Assembly: GCF_026212465.1 (NCBI RefSeq)
Contig: NC_080056.1
Location: 23,054,517-23,118,516 of the forward strand
Source of the DNA: Amaranthus tricolor
Taxonomy: Eukaryota; Streptophyta; Magnoliopsida; Caryophyllales; Amaranthaceae
Reading direction: 5' to 3'
Length of the DNA stretch: 64,000 bases
Part shown: piece by piece, positions 20,818-32,427 of the stretch
Layout: the number at the start of each line of letters is the position of its first letter
Numbering within the stretch: the first letter of the stretch is position 1
The notes under the pieces: generated by a model
The model's database searches: none
Seen by the model: the letters and a program-made list of their open reading frames with translations, nothing else
What the model was told of the DNA's origin: nothing
Made by a program: the position numbers and the translations under genes

Positions 20818-23044
20818 CATCCATAATACGGATGATAGCCGATTAAATCGGTCAGCGATAAAGCCGAGTACAATTTTCTCAACAAGCTTATGATGCGATA
20901 GTTAAATCATGCTTAAAAATAATCATCAAGCACAATATAGAAGGTTATTACTCATTATTGACCTTTACTAAGCCATTAAGTTACATTCTCAATACTAGCA
21001 GAAGTTCATTACTGCTACTAAATACATGGTAACCTTAAAACTTATTTAATCAAATTCAATTAAGCCTCATAACTTTACCATCATAGCACATCACAAGATC
21101 AAAACAATAATGACAATTGATATATGAAAGGGTCTGGTTAGGTGAGGACCGTAGTCCTAAACCCTAACTGTGGTGGGAGTCGTCACTCCTCTCAATACTG
21201 TTATGCTCGAGACTTCACAAGATGGGTTTTTCTCGGACCCCTTGTCTGACACCGCATTTTACGTGCCGGCTAACACGAACGCCGGGATTTTACATGCCGG
21301 TCCATGGTTCGACATTACCTTACTATCAGAGTCATACAATCAATATCATGAAATATCAAACAAGACACTAAACCGAAATAGTTTACATTCTTATAAGTCA
21401 AACTGGCACTAGTCAAAATTTTGACAATTCTACCCTTTTAATAGAAACAAATTACTAGTATCTAATAAATTAATATTAATTAAATAACAAATTTTCGTAG
21501 CTATACTAAGATTTCTGAGGCTAAACTAAGTCATTATTATGTCATAAATAATCATAAAAGTCAAGAGTAATATTAATAATGTATTTTATCGAATAATCAG
21601 TAAAATAGTAAAACGGATCTATCATAACTTAAAAAAAAACCATAATTCGACAAGTTATTAAAGGTTTAAAATCTAAATGAAATGAGTTTTCGAGAAAAAC
21701 AACGCTAAGCATTTTAACAAATTTGTTTGACTATTTTACCAATAAACTGATTAAAAATTTATCAAAACACCAAGATGATAAGGAATCATTTTAAAGACAT
21801 AAGTTTATTTAACTAGTAAAATTCATATATATATCTATACTATCATATTAATCAAATATTTCCATATATATAAATTTTTTTTTTCGAGTGTCCCAAAAGT
21901 ATTATTGTTTTGACGAAAATATCACTAAACTGGATATGACTTTAATATTACCATGTAAAGTTTAAATGACTAAAATAAAATCATGTTGATCATGCTTTTA
22001 TATTATCAAGTAACCATAAATAAATATCACATAACAAGAGAGTTAAGAAAATGTGTACCATTTTGCTCCAAAGGTGGTGCTAAACCAAGTAAGAGAAAGT
22101 CTTCAAGGCTCCAAGCTTCAAAGAAGTAGATCTTTAATTACCCAAAAGAAAATGATATCCAAGATCCAAAAGATAATACTTGACCTTTCAAAAGTTGATG
22201 ATTATTGGCTTAAGAAGTGATAAGATCAAGCTCCATCTTCATTTGATTCTTCAAAAAATAAAAAGCGTATAAAGTTAGTAAGATGTTAATGAAGTGAAGA
22301 TATAAGAAAGAATGGTAGAAAGATTTGATGATGGGGGTGCAAGTGAACTCATGGCTAAGGAGGGGTATTTATAATGGATTTTGGGTAAATTTTAGTTCAT
22401 AAGATTGTATGAAAAAGAAGGTTAACTTGTGTAAGTGATTTAGAGTGTGTAAGTGAAAGTGTAAAAGAAGGTTAACTTGTGTAAGGGAATGGTGATAGCT
22501 TGTGTAACTGATGAACATTATGGATTGATGTAGAAAGGATTTTGGTTCATCAAATTTTTGTTCTAGTTTATACTAGTGAAATGTTTTAGATTAATGGGAA
22601 AGTATGATTAATGTTTTATTATGAAAATATGATAGTTTACTTAGAAAATTTTGGTTAAAACTATACTTATAGTTAATAAGAAAAATATAGTTAATTTTTA
22701 GGTATAAAATAATTAAATCAAAGTTGTAAGGTTAAAATGATAAGTAGTAAAGTTAGTTTAAGGAAACGAAATTGAAACGTAACGTTTTAATAAAACCGTA
22801 TATATAATATTAAAATTTTACTTTTCGTAGTATAAAATAATAAAATAATATTTTAGTGCTTATAAAGAAATATAAGAATATATATATATTTTTAAGTTTA
22901 ATATTTGGAAGAAATTACAAAATCGGAATAAGGTTTAGGAATTAAAGGTCATTTGAATTAGATAACCAAAGGATTAGGAATTCAAAATAAAATTTCGGAA
23001 TAATTAATCGGAAGATTATGATTAAGAAATTTGAGCCTGTTACA
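20818..23044 (-). repeat. T1 left (3') LTR, main piece
   Basis: Continues the LTR from 11199 and ends GAGCCTGTTACA. Compared with the right LTR it lacks about 48 bp after CAAGTAAGAGAA near 22095 and has a shorter GTGTAAGTG-type repeat near 22440-22460. A TATA-like TTATAAATACC lies on the minus strand near 22365-22375. Together the two pieces total about 2525 bp. Confidence 0.9.
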
Positions 23045-23060
23045 ACTCTTTCCCCCTTTA
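23045..23060 (-). promoter_or_regulatory. Polypurine tract, Tekay T1
   Basis: The minus strand reads TAAAGGGGGAAAGAGT immediately before the 3' LTR. Confidence 0.85.
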
Positions 23061-23078
23061 GATAGTTTCGTCCCGAAA

Positions 23079-24450
23079 CTAGGACTTACCAAAAAGGTTA
23101 GGATAACGCTCTCTTATGTCGACCTCTTTTTCCCAAGTCGCCTCTTCAACCCCTTGGTTTGACCACAAAACCTTGACCAATGAAATTCTCGAATTTCTCA
23201 ACTCTTTTACTCGGGTATCTAAGATCCTGATTGGTCGTTCCTCATACACCAAAGACTCCTCAATCAAAAGCGGCTCGTGAGCTAGAACATGAGACGGATC
23301 ATGAACATACTTTCTCAACTGTGAAACATGGAACACATTATGAACTTTTGCTAAACTTGGAGGTAAAGCCAACTCATAAGAAACTTCCCCGACTCTCCTT
23401 AGGGTCTCAAAAGGTCCAATAAATTTTGGACTCAACTTTCCTCGAACTCCAAAACGTTGGACACCCCTTGTAGGTGAAACCTTTAGGAAAACCTTGTCGC
23501 CAACCTCAAATTGCAACATATTTCGACGATTATCAGCATAACTCTTTTGTTGGCTCTGTGCTGCTCTCATGTTCTGTTGAACAATCTTCAGAGCATCAAT
23601 AGATTCCTGAATCACATGTGGACCTTCGGGAATGGTCCTATCCATCAAATCCCAACACAAAGGTACTCGGCACTTCCTTCCATAAAGAGCTTCTCATAAT
23701 ACTAGATTGGAAACTCTTGTTGTAGGCGAACTCCACCATCTGTAATTTATCTTCCCAACAACCCTCAAAGTCCAACACACAACATCTCAAAAGATCCTCT
23801 AAAGATTGAATAGTTCTCTCAGTCTGACCATCAGTCGCAGGATTAAAAGCAGTACTCAAGCACAACTTACTCCCAAAAGCTTCCTGCAACTTTTCCCAAA
23901 ACCTCGATAAAAACTTCGGATCCCTATTCGAAACAATAGTCCTCGGAACACCATGAAGTCTGACAATCTCTCGGGCATAGGCATCTACTAATTTCTTGGC
24001 CCCCCAAGTATTCTTCATCGGCACAAATCTAGCGACCTTGGTCAATCTGTCAACAATGACCCAAATAACATCATTCCCTCGCTGGGTCCTTGGTAGCCCT
24101 ACCACAAAGTCCATAGAAATCGAGTCCCACTTCCAATCTGGGACAGGCAAGGGTTGAAGCAACCCTAAACTCTTTTGTCTCTCAAACTTTACCCTCTGGC
24201 AGACTAGGCACTGAGACACAAAATCAGAGACATCTTTCCTTAGACCTTTCCACCAAAATATCTCTCTTATCTCCTCAATCATCTTATCTCTACCTGGATG
24301 CAAATGAAATAAACTTTGATGACCTTCCTTCAGAATCTCATTCTTCAATTCAAATTGATTTGGAACACACAATCTACCGTTCATCCTCAACTCTCCTCTT
24401 TCTCCTAACTCAAAAGCATCAGTCTCATTTTCCTCAACTCTATGGATCAA
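23079..24450 (-). pseudogene. Tekay T1 integrase and chromodomain, frameshifted
   Basis: Reading leftwards from 24450: a zinc-binding region (HLHPGRDKM ... CLVCQRVK), a catalytic core with SMDFVVGLPRTQRGND, RTIVSNRDPKF and a DGQTERT block, then the frame is lost near 23650 by a small deletion where relatives have an APFEALYG segment. The downstream part (23660-23079) holds VGDKVFLKVSPTRGVQRFG and KLSPKFIGPFE. It ends with the chromodomain-like tail RPIRILDTRVKELRNSRI ... WEKEVDIRERYPNLF. In chromoviruses this domain guides integration to chromatin. It stops 35 bp before the 3' LTR. Pseudogene only because of the frameshift and the upstream stops. Confidence 0.88.
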
Positions 24451-25452
24451 CTAAACAATCTCTGGATCCTCAAGTTGTGCCTCAATTATACGATCAAACA
24501 AAGTGGGTTGTATAGTCATTGCTCCCAAATACTGACCAACCTCGTGTCGACTACAAATCTCTAATCCCAAACTCTGCATCTCACGATACAACTCCCATGG
24601 TACAGACATAATGGCATTCATAGACACTCTCGGTCTCCTACTCAAGGCATCAGCTACCTTATTCGCTTTTCCAGGGTGGTACACAATTTCAAGATCATAA
24701 TCCTTAATAACCTCAAGCCACCGCCTTTGGCGCATGTTCAATTCTTTTTGGTTGAAGACATACCTCAAATTTTGATGATCAGTGTAGATCTTACACGGTA
24801 ACCTATACCAATATTGTCTCCACAACTCCAAAGCAAAGATTAATGCAGCAAGTTCAATGTCATGCACGGGGTAATTCACCTCATGTGGCCTTAACTGCCT
24901 CGATGCATAAGCTATGACCTTTCCTTCTTGCATAAGTACACAACCTAAACCTTCGAATGAAGCATCAAAATAGACCTCGAATGGCTTGCTACAATCAGGC
25001 ATTGCTAAAACAGGGGCGGTAGTAAGTCTTTTCTTTAATTCCTCGAAAGCAATTGTGTGCCTCTCATTCCACTGAAATCGTATCTCTTTCTTCAACAGCT
25101 TAAACATGGGACGATCAACCTTAGAAAAGTTTTCAACGTATTTCCTATAGTACCCAGCTAATCCCAAAAAGCTCCAAAGTTCAGTCACATTTCTAGGAAT
25201 CGGCCAGTCCGTTATTACTTTAATCTTCTCAGGATCTACAGAAATTCCACCTTTAGACACCATATGACCTAGAAAAGAAATTTCCTCAAGCCAAAACTCA
25301 CACTTACTAAACTTCCCATATAATTTCTCTTTTGTCAAAAGCTCCAGAATCATTCTCAAGTGTTCTTCATGTTCTTCCCTACTCCTTGAATATACCAAAA
25401 TATCATCGATAAAAATAATCACGAATTTATCCAAATAAGGACGAAGATACCT
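24451..25452 (-). pseudogene. Tekay T1 reverse transcriptase C-terminal half and RNase H
   Basis: Catalytic FIDDILVYS box near 25400, then [35 protein letters not shown], and RNase H with [38 protein letters not shown] and [25 protein letters not shown]. Bounded by an in-frame stop at its beginning (TAG after AFMDLM near 25450) and another after LEDPEIV at 24451. It is continuous in sense with the neighbouring blocks. Confidence 0.9.
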
Positions 25453-26231
25453 CTACATCAAATCCATAAATGCTGCAGGTGCATTTGTTAACCCAAATGG
25501 CATCACCAAAAACTCATAATGTCCATATCGGGTCCGAAATGCTGTTTTAGGAACATCCTCCTTGGCTATCCTCAATTGATGATATCCAGACCTTAAATCA
25601 ATCTTCGAGAACACCTGAGCACCTCTTAGCCGATCAAACAAATCATCTATCCTGGGCAAAGGGTAACGGTTCTTAATGATGATCTTATTAATCTCTCTAT
25701 AATCAATACACAATCTCATCGTTCATCCTTCTTCTTTACAAACAGAACAGGGGCTCCCCAGGGTGACACACTAGGTTGGATAAAACCTTTCTCTAATAAC
25801 TCATCCAATTGCTTTTTCAATTCGGCTAACTCAGCTGGAGCAAAACGGTACGGAGTCTTAGAGATAGGGGTAGTATCAGGAATTAGATAAATATGAAAGT
25901 CAACCTCTCTCCTTGGAGGTAAACCAAGTAGATCCTCAGGGAAAACATCAGGGTAATCACAAACAATTGGGGTTTCCTCAAGACCTAACTTGATTTTCTC
26001 CTCACTACTAGCAATAAAACACAAATATCCCTTATCTCCATGTTTAATCATCTCAATGGCTTGAACTGCAGAAATGGTCTGAATGGGAAACAAAAAATTC
26101 TTCCTAATCAAACATTCTTCACCTGGAGCCTTAACCCGAACGATCTTCTCTTTACACAAAATCTCCGCATGATGACGTCCCAACCAGTCCATTCCAAAAA
26201 TAATATCATATGTACCCAACTCAAACACTAT
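25453..26231 (-). pseudogene. Tekay T1 protease end and reverse transcriptase N-terminal half
   Basis: Block 26228-25716 carries YDIIFGMDWLGRH (protease tail), YPDVFPEDLLGLPPRREVDF and APAELAELKKQLDELLEKGFI up to FVKKKDER, where a small deletion shifts the frame. Block 25719-25453 continues with [28 protein letters not shown] and [14 protein letters not shown]. The catalytic DD box lies in the next block. Typical chromovirus order and spacing. Confidence 0.9.
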
Positions 26232-26600
26232 TAAATCGGCAGGTAGATGGTTGTCCGAAATCTTAAGAGGGAAATTAGGAAAGATACGGTCATATAGGAA
26301 TGGTGAACTGTCAGGTAATAGAATTTGGAGATTAAATTTTTAAGGTTCAAGAGAGATAGAGGATTTATGAAGGAAAGAAGAAGAGATAAAAGATCGGTCA
26401 GCTCCTGAATCAAAAAGAATATGAGCCAAAGAGTCTCCTACGACAAAATGACCAGAAATGACCTTACCCTCAAATGCCTGATGAAGACTGTCTACATGGT
26501 TGCTTATAGCGTGCAAACCCCCAGTCCTCCTAGCTATAATACTCTGAACATTTCCCGAAGAACTAGGAGCTCCATAATTACCAGTACTACTAGCTCCCAA
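26232..26600 (-). pseudogene. Tekay T1 protease region
   Basis: Contains AHILFDSGADRSFIS (active-site Asp-Ser-Gly-Ala) near 26385-26430. The frame shifts near 26340. It continues in sense into the RT block. Confidence 0.8.
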
Positions 26601-27428
26601 CTGGATCCCTTCTCGGCAGTTAGTGGAAACATGACCCTCCTTTTTGCATTTGAAGCAGATGATCTTCCCAGTGCATGAACGACCTCGGTGATCCTTACCA
26701 CATAAGCGTCACTTCCAAACTGTGATTCTTGTTGAAGTGGTTGGTTGGAACGGCTTGCGATCCCAATTGGTCGGCCTCTTGTTCCTGTTGTTGTTGCCTC
26801 CATGAAATTTTCTTTTGTTGGTGTTGTCCTCTTTTTCAAGGATCCTCTCATACTCAAGCGCTCGGTTGTAGAGATCTCGGAAGTTAGGATCCTTCCCGAT
26901 CCCCTTTTGGATCTTAAGATTAAGACCCTCAAAGAAGCGGGAAGCACGAACACTTTCTTTGCTTACGATGTCAGAAGCAAATCGAGACAGCTCATTGAAC
27001 TTACAACTGTACTCAATCACGGTCATAAGACCCTGACGAAGATGTAAGAACTCATTCTCCTTTTTCTGTTGAAGTGATGGCGGATAGAATTGTTGACGAA
27101 GAGTTATAAGGAAATCATCCCAAAAGGTATCTGTCATAGTGGCCTTGACAGAACGCCACCATAACTCAGTTGGACCAGATAGGTAGAAGGAAACCAGCTT
27201 TACTTTTAGGTGCGCTGGACAGTTAATGACCTCTAAAAGTTTCTCCATCTCTGCGAGCCAATTCTTAAAGCGAACCAGATCAGCTTCTCCGTCGTATTGC
27301 GGCGGACGATGATATTACTCTTGAGCCTGATTCTCCAAGAGGGTGATCAGTCGCTCATTTGTCCTTTTCATCCGAGCTAGTTGTGCTTCTAGCTCTCGAA
27401 CTCTAGCTTCGTGATCAGATGAAGTTAC
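26601..27428 (-). pseudogene. Tekay T1 gag
   Basis: The N-terminal segment (27428-27318) reads as a coiled coil (HEARVRELEAQLARMKRTNE) and ends in a TAA that probably replaced a Gln. It is followed by PPQYDGEADLVRFKNWL and the retrotransposon gag domain (27248-26709: LVSFYLSGPTELWWRSVK, LRQQFYPPSLQQKKENEF). A frameshift lies near 26710. The nucleocapsid zinc knuckle CFKCKKEGHVSTNC (CX2CX4HX4C) lies at about 26617-26660. No good initiator ATG is visible in front of the coiled coil. Confidence 0.85.
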
Positions 27429-27643
27429 GCCATTTCTTACCTAAAAAAATTTTTAAACATGTGACTAACTTTCACATTAACTTAATTAATCTGCCACGTA
27501 ATTTTACACATAATCACATAAGCACATAGAAAACAAAAAGAATTTTTAGGAAGACATGTTTTGAAAAATCATTTGAATTTTTTTTTTAGTCGGCTATCGA
27601 GCCTTACACATGGAACTAAAATTCCAAGATTCGAGTAACTTTA

Positions 27644-27655
27644 GCTCTGATACCA
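27644..27655 (-). promoter_or_regulatory. Primer-binding site (tRNA-iMet), Tekay T1
   Basis: The minus strand reads TGGTATCAGAGC, two bases inside the 5' LTR at 27658. Confidence 0.9.
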
Positions 27656-27657
27656 CG

Positions 27658-30272
27658 TGTAGCAGGAGCGGCACTCTCGATACATAATTAACATTAATAA
27701 TTATACTTAAGATAAATAATGCGTAAGTGTAAAACGCTGAACTGCTAAAAACCATTTAAACTAAAATCGTTCAAAACATAAGTAAAAAAAAAATATCTTA
27801 CAATTGAGAAAATATAAAATAAGGTTTACTTAAATACGAAAAAAAACATAAGTACAATATAGTCATCAAGTAAAATCATTGAAGCTAAGTCCTCGATAGA
27901 ATAATTAAAGTTGCGGCCTGGATCGAAGCCTGAGCTAAATTTTCCTGCAAAATACTGTCATCCATAACACGGATGACAGCCGATTAAATCGGTCAGCGAT
28001 AAAGCCGAGTACAATTTTCTCAACAAGCTTATGATGCGATAGTTAAATCATGCTTAAAAAATAATCATCAAGCACAATATAGAAGGTTATTACTCATTAT
28101 TGACCTTTACTAAGTCATTAAGTTACATTCTCAATACTAGCAGAAGTTCATTACTGCTACTAACTACTTGGTAACCTTAATGCTTATTTAATTAAATTCA
28201 ATTAAGCCTCATAACTTTACCATCATAGCACATCACAGGATCAAAACAATAATGACAACTGATATATGAAAGGGTATGGTTAGGTGAGGACCGTAGTCCT
28301 AAACCCTAACTGTGGTGGGATTCGTCACTCCTCTCAATACTGTTATGCTCGAGACTTCACAAGATGGGTTTTTCTCGGACCCCTTGTCTGACACCGCATT
28401 TTACGTACCGGCTAACACGAACGCCGGGATTTTACATGCCGGTCCTTGGTTCGACATTACCTTACTATCAGAGTCATACAATCAATATCATGCAATATCA
28501 AACAAGACTCTAAACCGAAATAGTTTACATTCTTATAAGTCAAACTATCACTAGTCAAAATTTTGACAATTCTACCCTTTTAATAGAAACAAATTACTAG
28601 TATCTAATAAATTAATATTAATTAAATAACAAATTTTGGTAGCTATACTAAGATTCCTGAGGCTAAACTAAGTCATTATTATGTCATAAATAATCATAAA
28701 AGTCAAGAGTAATATTAATAACGTATTTTATCGAATAATCAGTAAAATAGTAAAACGGATCTATCATAACTTAAAAAAAAGCATAATCCGACATGTTATT
28801 AAAGGTCCAAAATCTAAATGAAATGCGTTTTCGAGAAAAACAACGCTAAGCATTTTAACAAATTTGTTAGACTATTTTACCAATAAACCGATTAAAAATT
28901 TATCAAAACCCCAAGATGATATGGAATCAATTTAAAGACATAAGTTTATTTAATTAGTAAAATTCATATATATGTATATTATCATATTAATCAAAAATTT
29001 CCATGTATATGAATTTTTTTTTGCGATTTTCCCAAAAGTATTATTGTTTTGACGAAAATATCACTAAACTGGATATGACTTTAATATTACCATGTAAAGT
29101 TTAAATGACTAAAATAAAATCATGTTGATCATGCTTTTATATTATCAAGCAACCATAAATACATATCATGTAACAAGAGAGTTAAGAAAATGTGTACCAT
29201 TTTCCTCCAAAGGTGGTGCTAAACCAAGTAAGAGAATATTAATAAGAAAATAAGAACTTAAAGAAATAAGCTCCAAAAGAGAAAGTCTTCAAGGCTCCAA
29301 GCTTCAAAGAAGTAGATATTCAATTACCCAAAAGAAAATGATATCCAAGCTCCAAAAGATAATACTTGACTTTTCAAAAGTTGATGATTATTGGCTTAAG
29401 AAGTGATAAGATCAAGCTCCATCTTCATTTGATTCTTCAACAAATAAAAAGGGTATAAAGTTAGTAAGATGTTATTGAAGTGAAGATATAAGAAAGAATG
29501 GTAGAAAGATTTGATGATGGGGGTGCAAGTGATCTCATGGCTAAGGAGGGGTATTTATAATGGATTTTTGGCAAATTTAGTTCATAAGATTGTATGAAAA
29601 AGAAGGTTAAGTTGTGTAAGTGATTTAGAGTGTGTAAGTGAATGTGTAAGAGTTGGAGTGTGTAAGTGGATGTGTAAGAGTTTGGAGTGTAAAAGAAGGT
29701 TAACTTGTGTAAGGGAATGGTGATAGCTTGTGCAATTGATGAACATTATGGATTGATGTAGAAAGGATTTTGGTTCATCAAATTTTTGTTCTAGTTTATA
29801 CTAGTGAAATGTTTTAGATTAATGGGAAAGTATGATTAAGGTTTTATTATGAAAATATGATAGTTTACTTAGAAAATTTTTGTTAGAACTATACTTAAAG
29901 TTAATAAGAAAAATATAGTTAATTTTTAGGTATAAAATAATTAAATCAAAGTTGTAAGGTTAAAATGATAAGTAGTAAAGTTAGTTTAAGGAAACGAAAT
30001 TGAAACGTAACGTTTTAATAAAACCGTAAATATAATATTAAAATTTTACTTTTCGTAGTATAAAATAATAAAATAATATTTTAGTGCTTATAAAGAAATT
30101 TAAGAATATATATATATTTTTAAGTTTAATATTTGGAAGAAATTACAAAATCGGAATAAGGTTTAGGAATTAAAGGTCATTTGAATTAGATAACCAAAGG
30201 ATTAGGAATTCGAAACAAAATTTCGGAATAATTAATCGGAAGATTAAGATTAAGAAATTTGAGCCTGTTACA
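27658..30272 (-). repeat. T1 right (5') LTR, complete
   Basis: 2615 bp, TGTAGCAGG ... CCTGTTACA, followed by the target duplication GTAAG. A minus-strand TATA-like TTATAAATAC lies at 29551-29561. The uninterrupted ATACTGTCATCC near 27952 is the empty site for copy B. It carries an antisense 80-codon open frame (28312-28554) also open in two other LTR copies. Confidence 0.93.
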
Positions 30273-30277
30273 GTAAG

Positions 30278-30902
30278 TTTTTTGAAAGGGTTTAAACCTA
30301 TTGTTTTGAGTCAAGTATGACTTTTGCGATATAAGTTTAATCCTTAAAAAATGAGCTTAGACATATCAAAATTTTATTAACTTGTTTAACGGACACTAAT
30401 GTGCTTATACTCAGTCTTTGCTTTGGTTTGGTTTTGGGTCAAGTATTTTACTTTGGCTGTGGTTTAAACTTTAAGTAACCCCTTAATGGGGCTGGCAAAA
30501 GTGAGCTTCGCTTTATTAATACTAAATTCCAGTTAGTCTTTGCCTTCATAATTTCGGGGATGTAGCTAGTTTTTGGGAAAGCAAAATATAATTAATGTTC
30601 AGTAATTCTCTATTGAGGCCGTCTCAACGTGCGCCGATTTCAAATTGGCCAACTCAAACAATTTAAAAGAATATGCTGTTACATTTTTTTTTCTTTTAAA
30701 AAAAACAGCCTTTTGTACATAGAGTTCAGTTTCTATTTTTTTTAATGTTTTTTACTAATGAGCTGTTTATAAGGATCCGTATCACGGTGACCGGCTAATT
30801 AATGTTTTCGTCTTCATAAACCCAAAGGTGATCGTACTTTTGGTTTCTCCAAAATAAAACCTAAACCTCAAAATGAAAACCCTCAAAATTCTCTAGAGGC
30901 CA
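30278..30902. other. Non-coding flank upstream of the possible host exon
   Basis: AT-rich, no coding region seen. It was contiguous with 10896 before T1 inserted. CTATTGAGGCCGTCTCA near 30612 resembles a word common in plant repeats but no element ends were found. The last ~90 bases before the ATG are A/C rich and could be a 5' leader. Confidence 0.4.
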
Positions 30903-31052
30903 ATGGCGGAAGCATTGTCTAGGCTAAAGAAATGTTTGAGAAGCAAGATAGAGGAGGTGAAGGGTAAAATGTTATTACGGTTGGTGCACAGACAGCAAAA
31001 TGGTCAAGTATTTAGTGAATTCGAGATTTTGGATCTGGATAGTGGTGATTTG
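30903..31052 (+). pseudogene. Possible 5' fragment of a host gene, truncated by an LTR
   Basis: ATG at 30903 opens a 50-codon frame (MAEALSRLKKCLRSKIEEV ... FEILDLDSGDL) that looks like real coding sequence: varied residues, a basic amphipathic start and no repeat similarity elsewhere in the window. At 31053 the T2 LTR begins (TGTAAAACC) and the frame ends a few codons later inside it. I do not recognise the protein. No downstream exon is found in the window. It could also be a captured gene fragment or chance. Confidence 0.4.
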
Positions 31053-32337
31053 TGTAAAACCCCTTTTTGGGATTAACAATTATACTTAAGATAAATAATG
31101 CGGAAGTGTAAACGTCGAATTGCTAAAAACCATTTCAACTAAAACCGTTTAAAACATAAATTAAAAATATTACAACTGAGAAAATATAACATAAGGTTTG
31201 TTTAAATACGATAAGAAAAGCATAAGTACAATATCATCATTCATAATACGGATACAATAAGTCCTCGATACAATAATTAAAGTTGCGACCTGGATCGAAA
31301 CCTAAGCTAAATTTTCCTACAAAATACTGGCATCCATAATACGGATGACAGCCGATTAAATCGGTCAACGATAAAGCCGAGTACAATTTCCTCAACAAGC
31401 TTATGATGCGATAGTTAAATCATGGTTACAAAATAATCATCAAGCACAATATAGAAGGTTATTACTCATTATTGACCTTTATTAATCCATTAAGGTACAT
31501 TCTCAATACTAGCAGAAGTTCATTACTGCTTTCGAGTAAGCCTCATAACTTTACCATCATAGCACATCACACAATCACAACAATAATGACAGCTAATATA
31601 TGTAAGGGTCTAGTTAGGTGAGGATTGTAGTCCTAAACCCTAACTGTGGTGGGAGTCGTCACTCCTCTCAATACTGTTATGCTCGAGACTCCACAGGATG
31701 GGTTTTTCTCGGACCCCCTATCTAACACCGCATTTTACGTGCCGATTAACACGAACGTCGGGATTTTACATGCTGGTCCATGGTTCGACGTTACCTTACT
31801 ATCAGAGTCATATGTTCAATATCATTCAATATCAAACAAGACTCTAAACCGAAAGAGTTTACATTCTTATAAGTCAAACTTCCATTAGTCAAAATTTTGA
31901 CAATTCTACCCTTTTAATAGTAACAATTACTAGTATCTAATAAATTAATATTAATTAAATAACAAATTTTTGTAGCTATACTAAGATTCCTGAGGCTAAA
32001 CTAAGTCATTACTATGTCATAATTATCATAAAAGTCAAGGGTAATATTTCTAAGTACTTAATAACGTATTTCATCAAATAACCAAGTAAAATAGTAAAAC
32101 GGATATATCATAACTAAGAAAAATAATCCGACAAGTTATTAAGGGTCCAAAATCTAAATGAAATGAGTTTTCAAGAAAAACAATGCTAAGAATTTCAACA
32201 AATTAGTTTGACTATTTTACCAATAAACCGATTAATAATTCTTTATAAATACTTGAGTCAAAAATAAAAATTTTATCAAAACACCAAGATGATATGGAAT
32301 CATTTTGAAAAGATAAGTTTATTTAACTAATAAAATT
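31053..32337 (-). repeat. T2: Tekay-family LTR, piece 1
   Basis: Aligned with the T1 LTR from its AATTATACTTAAGATAAATAATGC block (28 bases in) to TTTATTTAACTAATAAAATT at 32337. It is clearly more diverged than the T1 pair. The first ~25 bases (TGTAAAACCCCTTTTTGGG) differ from T1, as expected for a different subfamily. The homology resumes, without loss of LTR sequence, at 45965. Confidence 0.8.
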
Positions 32338-32427
32338 GATGATTATTATTTTAAAAAATTAATACAATCATTTTAGTTGTAAATCGATATATATAAAAAT
32401 AATAATTAAAGTCCATAAGGTCCACCG
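32338..32427. other. Segment X, left part (subfamily-specific insert in T2 LTR)
   Basis: 90 bp with no match in T1 LTRs. With 45509-45964 it makes a ~547-bp insert exactly between two halves of the T2 LTR. A second copy of the right part is at 57414-57957. Confidence 0.5.

Larger units (their letters stand above)
10902..30272 (-). mobile_element. Tekay-type Ty3/gypsy chromovirus T1 with long LTRs, carrying a nested Sirevirus
   Basis: Both LTRs read TGTAGCAGGAG(C/T)GGCACTC at the plus-strand left end and GAGCCTGTTACA at the right. The flanks are GTAAG at 10897-10901 and GTAAG at 30273-30277, a perfect 5-bp target duplication. The PBS is at 27644-27655 and the polypurine tract at 23045-23060. 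Gag, PR, RT, RNase H, integrase and chromodomain run right to left with several stops and frameshifts. The native element is about 9.75 kb; the remaining 9.6 kb is Sirevirus copy B, inserted into the left (3') LTR. The LTRs differ by several indels, so it is older than copy B, as the nesting also requires. Tekay assignment rests on RT and chromodomain style and on the very long LTRs. Confidence 0.9.

Noticed and set aside
30605..30630. CTATTGAGGCCGTCTCA as the end of a DNA transposon
   Set aside because: No inverted partner or target duplication could be found nearby.
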